A DNA stretch of 64,000 nt, from NCBI GenBank assembly GCA_001534745.1, contig CP013997.1, forward strand, positions 3,968,001 through 4,032,000. Reading direction: 5' to 3'. The notes under the pieces were generated by a model, which was given only the letters and a program-made list of their open reading frames with translations, had not been told where the DNA came from and did not search any database. Position numbers and translations under genes: made by a program. Below, piece after piece: positions 61,193 through 64,000 of this stretch (the stretch's first letter is position 1; each line of letters opens with the position of its first letter). This DNA comes from Pseudomonas monteilii (GTDB lineage: Bacteria; Pseudomonadota; Gammaproteobacteria; Pseudomonadales; Pseudomonadaceae).

Positions 61193-64000
61193 AGTGACGT
61201 ACCTCGCCAGCGCCGCTGATGTTGTCGGCGCAACGGGCGCAGATTTCCGGGTGTTCCGGATGGCTGCCGACGTCGGCACGGAAGTGCCAGCAACGCGCGC
61301 ACTTGGTATGGCCGGACTTGACCACCTTGAGCTTGAGCCCTTCGACCTCGGTCACCACGGCCTCGGCCGGCGCCTGGACGAACGGCACCACGCTGGCGGC
61401 CGAGGTGATCAACACGAAGCGCAATTCGTTGCCCAGCTTGTCGAGGTCGCCGCTCAAACGCTCGTCGGCGAACAGGGTGACTTCGGCCTGCAGGTTGCCA
61501 CCGATGGCCTTGGCCGCACGCTGGTTCTCCAGCTCCTTGTTGACCGCAGCCTTCACCGCCATGATGCGGTCCCAGTAGGCGCGATCGAACTCGCTGTCCT
61601 GGGGCAGCTCGCTCAGGCCTTCGTACCAGGTGTTGAGCATCACCGATTCGTTGCGCTCGCCCGGCAGGTACTGCCAGATCTCGTCGGCGGTGAACGCCAG
61701 GATCGGGGCGATCCAGCGCACCAGGGCCTCGCTGATGTGGTACAGCGCGGTCTGGCACGAACGGCGCGCGACACTGTTGGTGCCGGTGGTGTACTGGCGG
61801 TCCTTGATGATGTCCAGGTAGAAGCCGCCCAGCTCCTGCACGCAGAAGTTGTGGATCTTGGAGTAGACGTTCCAGAACCGGTACTCGCCGTAGTGCTCTT
61901 CCAGCTCGCGCTGCAGCAGCAAGGTGCGGTCGACCGCCCAGCGGTCCAGCGCCAGCATGTCTTCAGGCGCCAGCAGGTCCTTGGCCGGGTCGAAGCCGGT
62001 CAGGTTGGAAAGCAGGAAGCGCGCGGTGTTGCGGATCCGCCGGTAGGCGTCGGCGCTGCGCTGCAGGATCTGCTCGGAAACCGCCATTTCGCCGGAATAG
62101 TCGGTGGCCGAGACCCACAGGCGCAGGATGTCGGCCCCCAGGGTGTCGTTGACCTTCTGCGGCTCGATGGTGTTGCCCAGCGACTTGGACATCTTGCGGC
62201 CGTTCTCGTCCACGGTGAAGCCGTGGGTGAGCAGTTCGCGGTACGGCGCGTGGTTGTCGATCGCGCAGCCGGTCAGCAGCGAGGAATGGAACCAGCCACG
62301 GTGCTGGTCGGACCCTTCCAGGTACAGGTCGGCACGCGGGCCAGTGGAGTGACCGATGTCGTGGGAGCCACGCAGCACGTGCCAGTGGGTGGTGCCGGAG
62401 TCGAACCAGACGTCGAGGGTGTCGGTGATCTTGTCGTACTGCGCGGCCTCGTCGCCCAGCAGCTCGGCGGCGTCCAGCTTGAACCAGGCCTCGATGCCCT
62501 GCTGTTCGACGCGCTTGGCCACTTCTTCCATCAGCTCGACGGTGCGCGGGTGCAGCTCACCGGTCTGCTTGTCGAGGAAGAACGGAATCGGCACACCCCA
62601 GTTGCGCTGACGCGAGATGCACCAGTCCGGACGGTTGGCGATCATCGCGTGCAGCCGCGCCTGGCCCCAGGCCGGTACGAACTTGGTCTGTTCGATGGCC
62701 GCCAGGGCGCGCTCGCGCAGCGGTGCGCCATTGTCCGGCTGCTTGTCCATGCCGACGAACCACTGCGCGGTGGCGCGGTAGATCAGCGGGGTCTTGTGGC
62801 GCCAGCAGTGCATGTAGCTGTGGGTGATGGTTTCGGTGTGCAGCAGTGCGCCCACTTCGGCCAGCTTCTCGACGATCGCCGGGTTGGCCTTCCAGATGAA
62901 CTGGCCGCCGAAGAATTCCAGCGACGGCGCGTAGACGCCATTGCTCTGCACCGGTGTGAGAATGTCGTCGTTGACCATGCCATACCGCTTGCAGGTCACG
63001 AAGTCGTCTTCACCGTAGGCCGGTGCGGAGTGGACCACGCCGGTACCAGCGCCCAGCTCGACGTAGTCGGCCAGGTACACCGGCGACAGGCGCTCGTAGA
63101 ACGGATGACGGAAGTTGACCAGCTCCAGCGCCGAACCAGGCGCGGTCGCCAGCACGGTGCCTTCCAGGCCCCAGCGCTTGAGGCAGGTCTCGACCAGCTC
63201 TTCGGCCAGCACCAGCAGGCGCTCACCGGTATCGACCAGCGCGTAGCTGAATTCCGGATGCACGTTCAGCGCCTGGTTGGCCGGGATGGTCCAGGGGGTG
63301 GTGGTCCAGATCACGATGGCGGCCGGCTTGGCCAGGCTGGCCTGCCCGAACGCGGCGGCCAGCTTGTCGGCATCGGCGATCGGGAACGCCACGTCGATGG
63401 TCTGCGACTTCTTGTCGGCGTACTCGACTTCGGCCTCAGCCAGCGCCGAACCGCAGTCGAAGCACCAGTTCACCGGCTTGAGGCCCTTGAACACGAAGCC
63501 ATGCCTGACCATTTCGGCCAACGCGCGGATCTCGCCGGCTTCGTTGGCGAAGTCCATGGTCTTGTAGGGGTTGTCCCAATCGCCCAGTACGCCCAGGCGA
63601 ATGAACTCGGTCTTCTGCCCTTCGATCTGCTCGGCGGCGTAGGCGCGGCACAGCTCGCGGGTCTGGTCCGGGCTCAGGTGCTTGCCGTGGGTGACCTCGA
63701 CCTTGTGCTCGATCGGCAGGCCGTGGCAGTCCCAGCCAGGCACGTAGGGTGCGTCGAAGCCCGACAGGGTCTTGGAGCGCACGATCATGTCCTTGAGGAT
63801 CTTGTTCAGCGCATGACCGATGTGGATCTTGCCGTTGGCATAGGGCGGACCGTCGTGCAGGACGAACGTGGGACGGTCCTTGCCAATTTCGCGCAGCTTC
63901 CGGTACAGGCCAATGCTGTCCCAGCGCTGCAGGATCTGCGGTTCGCGCTGGGGCAGGCCGGCCTTCATGGGGAAGGCGGAGTCCGGAAGGTTTAGCGTGG
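61185..64000 (-). CDS. ileS: isoleucyl-tRNA synthetase IleS (5' end cut by window)
   Basis: A class I synthetase running off the right edge. The frame stays open to position 64000, and upstream of the Met codon at 63968 it reads [10 protein letters not shown], the normal IleS N-terminus, so 63968 is internal and about 8 residues are missing. Visible are [14 protein letters not shown] (HIGH motif), GWDCHGLP, the editing domain in the middle, [10 protein letters not shown] (KMSKS) and the C-terminal zinc ribbon [10 protein letters not shown] with CARCADN. The HIGH and KMSKS motifs and zinc site match the ordinary bacterial enzyme sensitive to mupirocin. It heads the lspA-fkpB-ispH cluster with overlapping coupling. 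Confidence 0.97.
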   Translation of the reverse strand, partial: TLNLPDSAFPMKAGLPQREPQILQRWDSIGLYRKLREIGKDRPTFVLHDGPPYANGKIHIGHALNKILKDMIVRSKTLSGFDAPYVPGWDCHGLPIEHKVEVTHGKHLSPDQTRELCRAYAAEQIEGQKTEFIRLGVLGDWDNPYKTMDFANEAGEIRALAEMVRHGFVFKGLKPVNWCFDCGSALAEAEVEYADKKSQTIDVAFPIADADKLAAAFGQASLAKPAAIVIWTTTPWTIPANQALNVHPEFSYALVDTGERLLVLAEELVETCLKRWGLEGTVLATAPGSALELVNFRHPFYERLSPVYLADYVELGAGTGVVHSAPAYGEDDFVTCKRYGMVNDDILTPVQSNGVYAPSLEFFGGQFIWKANPAIVEKLAEVGALLHTETITHSYMHCWRHKTPLIYRATAQWFVGMDKQPDNGAPLRERALAAIEQTKFVPAWGQARLHAMIANRPDWCISRQRNWGVPIPFFLDKQTGELHPRTVELMEEVAKRVEQQGIEAWFKLDAAELLGDEAAQYDKITDTLDVWFDSGTTHWHVLRGSHDIGHSTGPRADLYLEGSDQHRGWFHSSLLTGCAIDNHAPYRELLTHGFTVDENGRKMSKSLGNTIEPQKVNDTLGADILRLWVSATDYSGEMAVSEQILQRSADAYRRIRNTARFLLSNLTGFDPAKDLLAPEDMLALDRWAVDRTLLLQRELEEHYGEYRFWNVYSKIHNFCVQELGGFYLDIIKDRQYTTGTNSVARRSCQTALYHISEALVRWIAPILAFTADEIWQYLPGERNESVMLNTWYEGLSELPQDSEFDRAYWDRIMAVKAAVNKELENQRAAKAIGGNLQAEVTLFADERLSGDLDKLGNELRFVLITSAASVVPFVQAPAEAVVTEVEGLKLKVVKSGHTKCARCWHFRADVGSHPEHPEICARCADNISGAGEVRHYA

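Noticed and set aside
61107..63995. 962-codon plus-strand frame opposite ileS
   Set aside because: Shadow of a highly expressed gene with strong GC3 bias; no domain is visible.

Overview
The window is chromosomal DNA of a Pseudomonas, most likely of the P. putida group. This rests on high GC, on REP/REPIN palindromes of the P. putida type, and on gene orders I recognise from P. putida: ileS-lspA-fkpB-ispH next to minor pilin genes, thiO, bamD/rluD-pgeF-clpB, pilA/pilC-pilD-coaE-yacG, and a trans-4-hydroxyproline cluster. The species call is inference.

Layout. 279-2078 is a GAF-GGDEF-EAL signalling protein. 2510-7100 is an accessory locus: an Ntox15 (Tde1-like) DNase toxin followed by four tandem Tdi1-like immunity genes, with a dead toxin 3' end lying between the first two. 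7313-10138 holds a GNAT acetyltransferase, a pRiA4b ORF-3 family protein and a PIN/HTH toxin-antitoxin pair whose toxin is frameshifted. 10611-24660 is a complete nitrate assimilation region: nirBD, a nitrate reductase fused to a CysJ-like flavoprotein, nasS-nasT, a nitrate transporter, a PP2C-kinase fusion and a SUMT for sirohaem. 24661-31890 is a mosaic region ending at tRNA-Thr(CGT): poxB, a DUF6882-like gene, an ATPase/HNH pair resembling Septu defence, and a fused wreck of an IS30 transposase and a tyrosine integrase. 32049-35584 carries pilA, pilC-pilD-coaE-yacG. 35856-40914 carries DUF1780, ndh, an MFS transporter and a MocR regulator. 41041-48596 is the hydroxyproline catabolic operon with its divergent PAS-AraC regulator. 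48733-48971 is a tRNA operon (Asn-Pro-Lys). 49292-64000 is core genome: clpB, pgeF, rluD, bamD, thiO, minor pilins, ispH, fkpB, lspA, ileS (cut by the window edge).

How genes work together. Nitrate enters by the transporter, is reduced to nitrite by the fused reductase and to ammonium by NirBD, whose sirohaem comes from the SUMT. NasS and NasT (ANTAR) sense nitrate. Three leaders (nirB, nasA, transporter) each show a sigma-54 promoter, then a short hairpin with a six-base loop AACGRC (A1 and G4, the ANTAR signature), then a terminator-like hairpin just before the coding region. This is a coherent RNA-level regulon readable directly from the sequence. In the hydroxyproline operon, the epimerase, FAD oxidase, deaminase and dehydrogenase would convert trans-4-hydroxy-L-proline to 2-oxoglutarate.

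The most notable item is the toxin/immunity locus. The composition break inside the toxin gene, the stranded toxin end with its HxxD motif, and the duplicated flanks read as a record of repeated toxin-cassette replacement.
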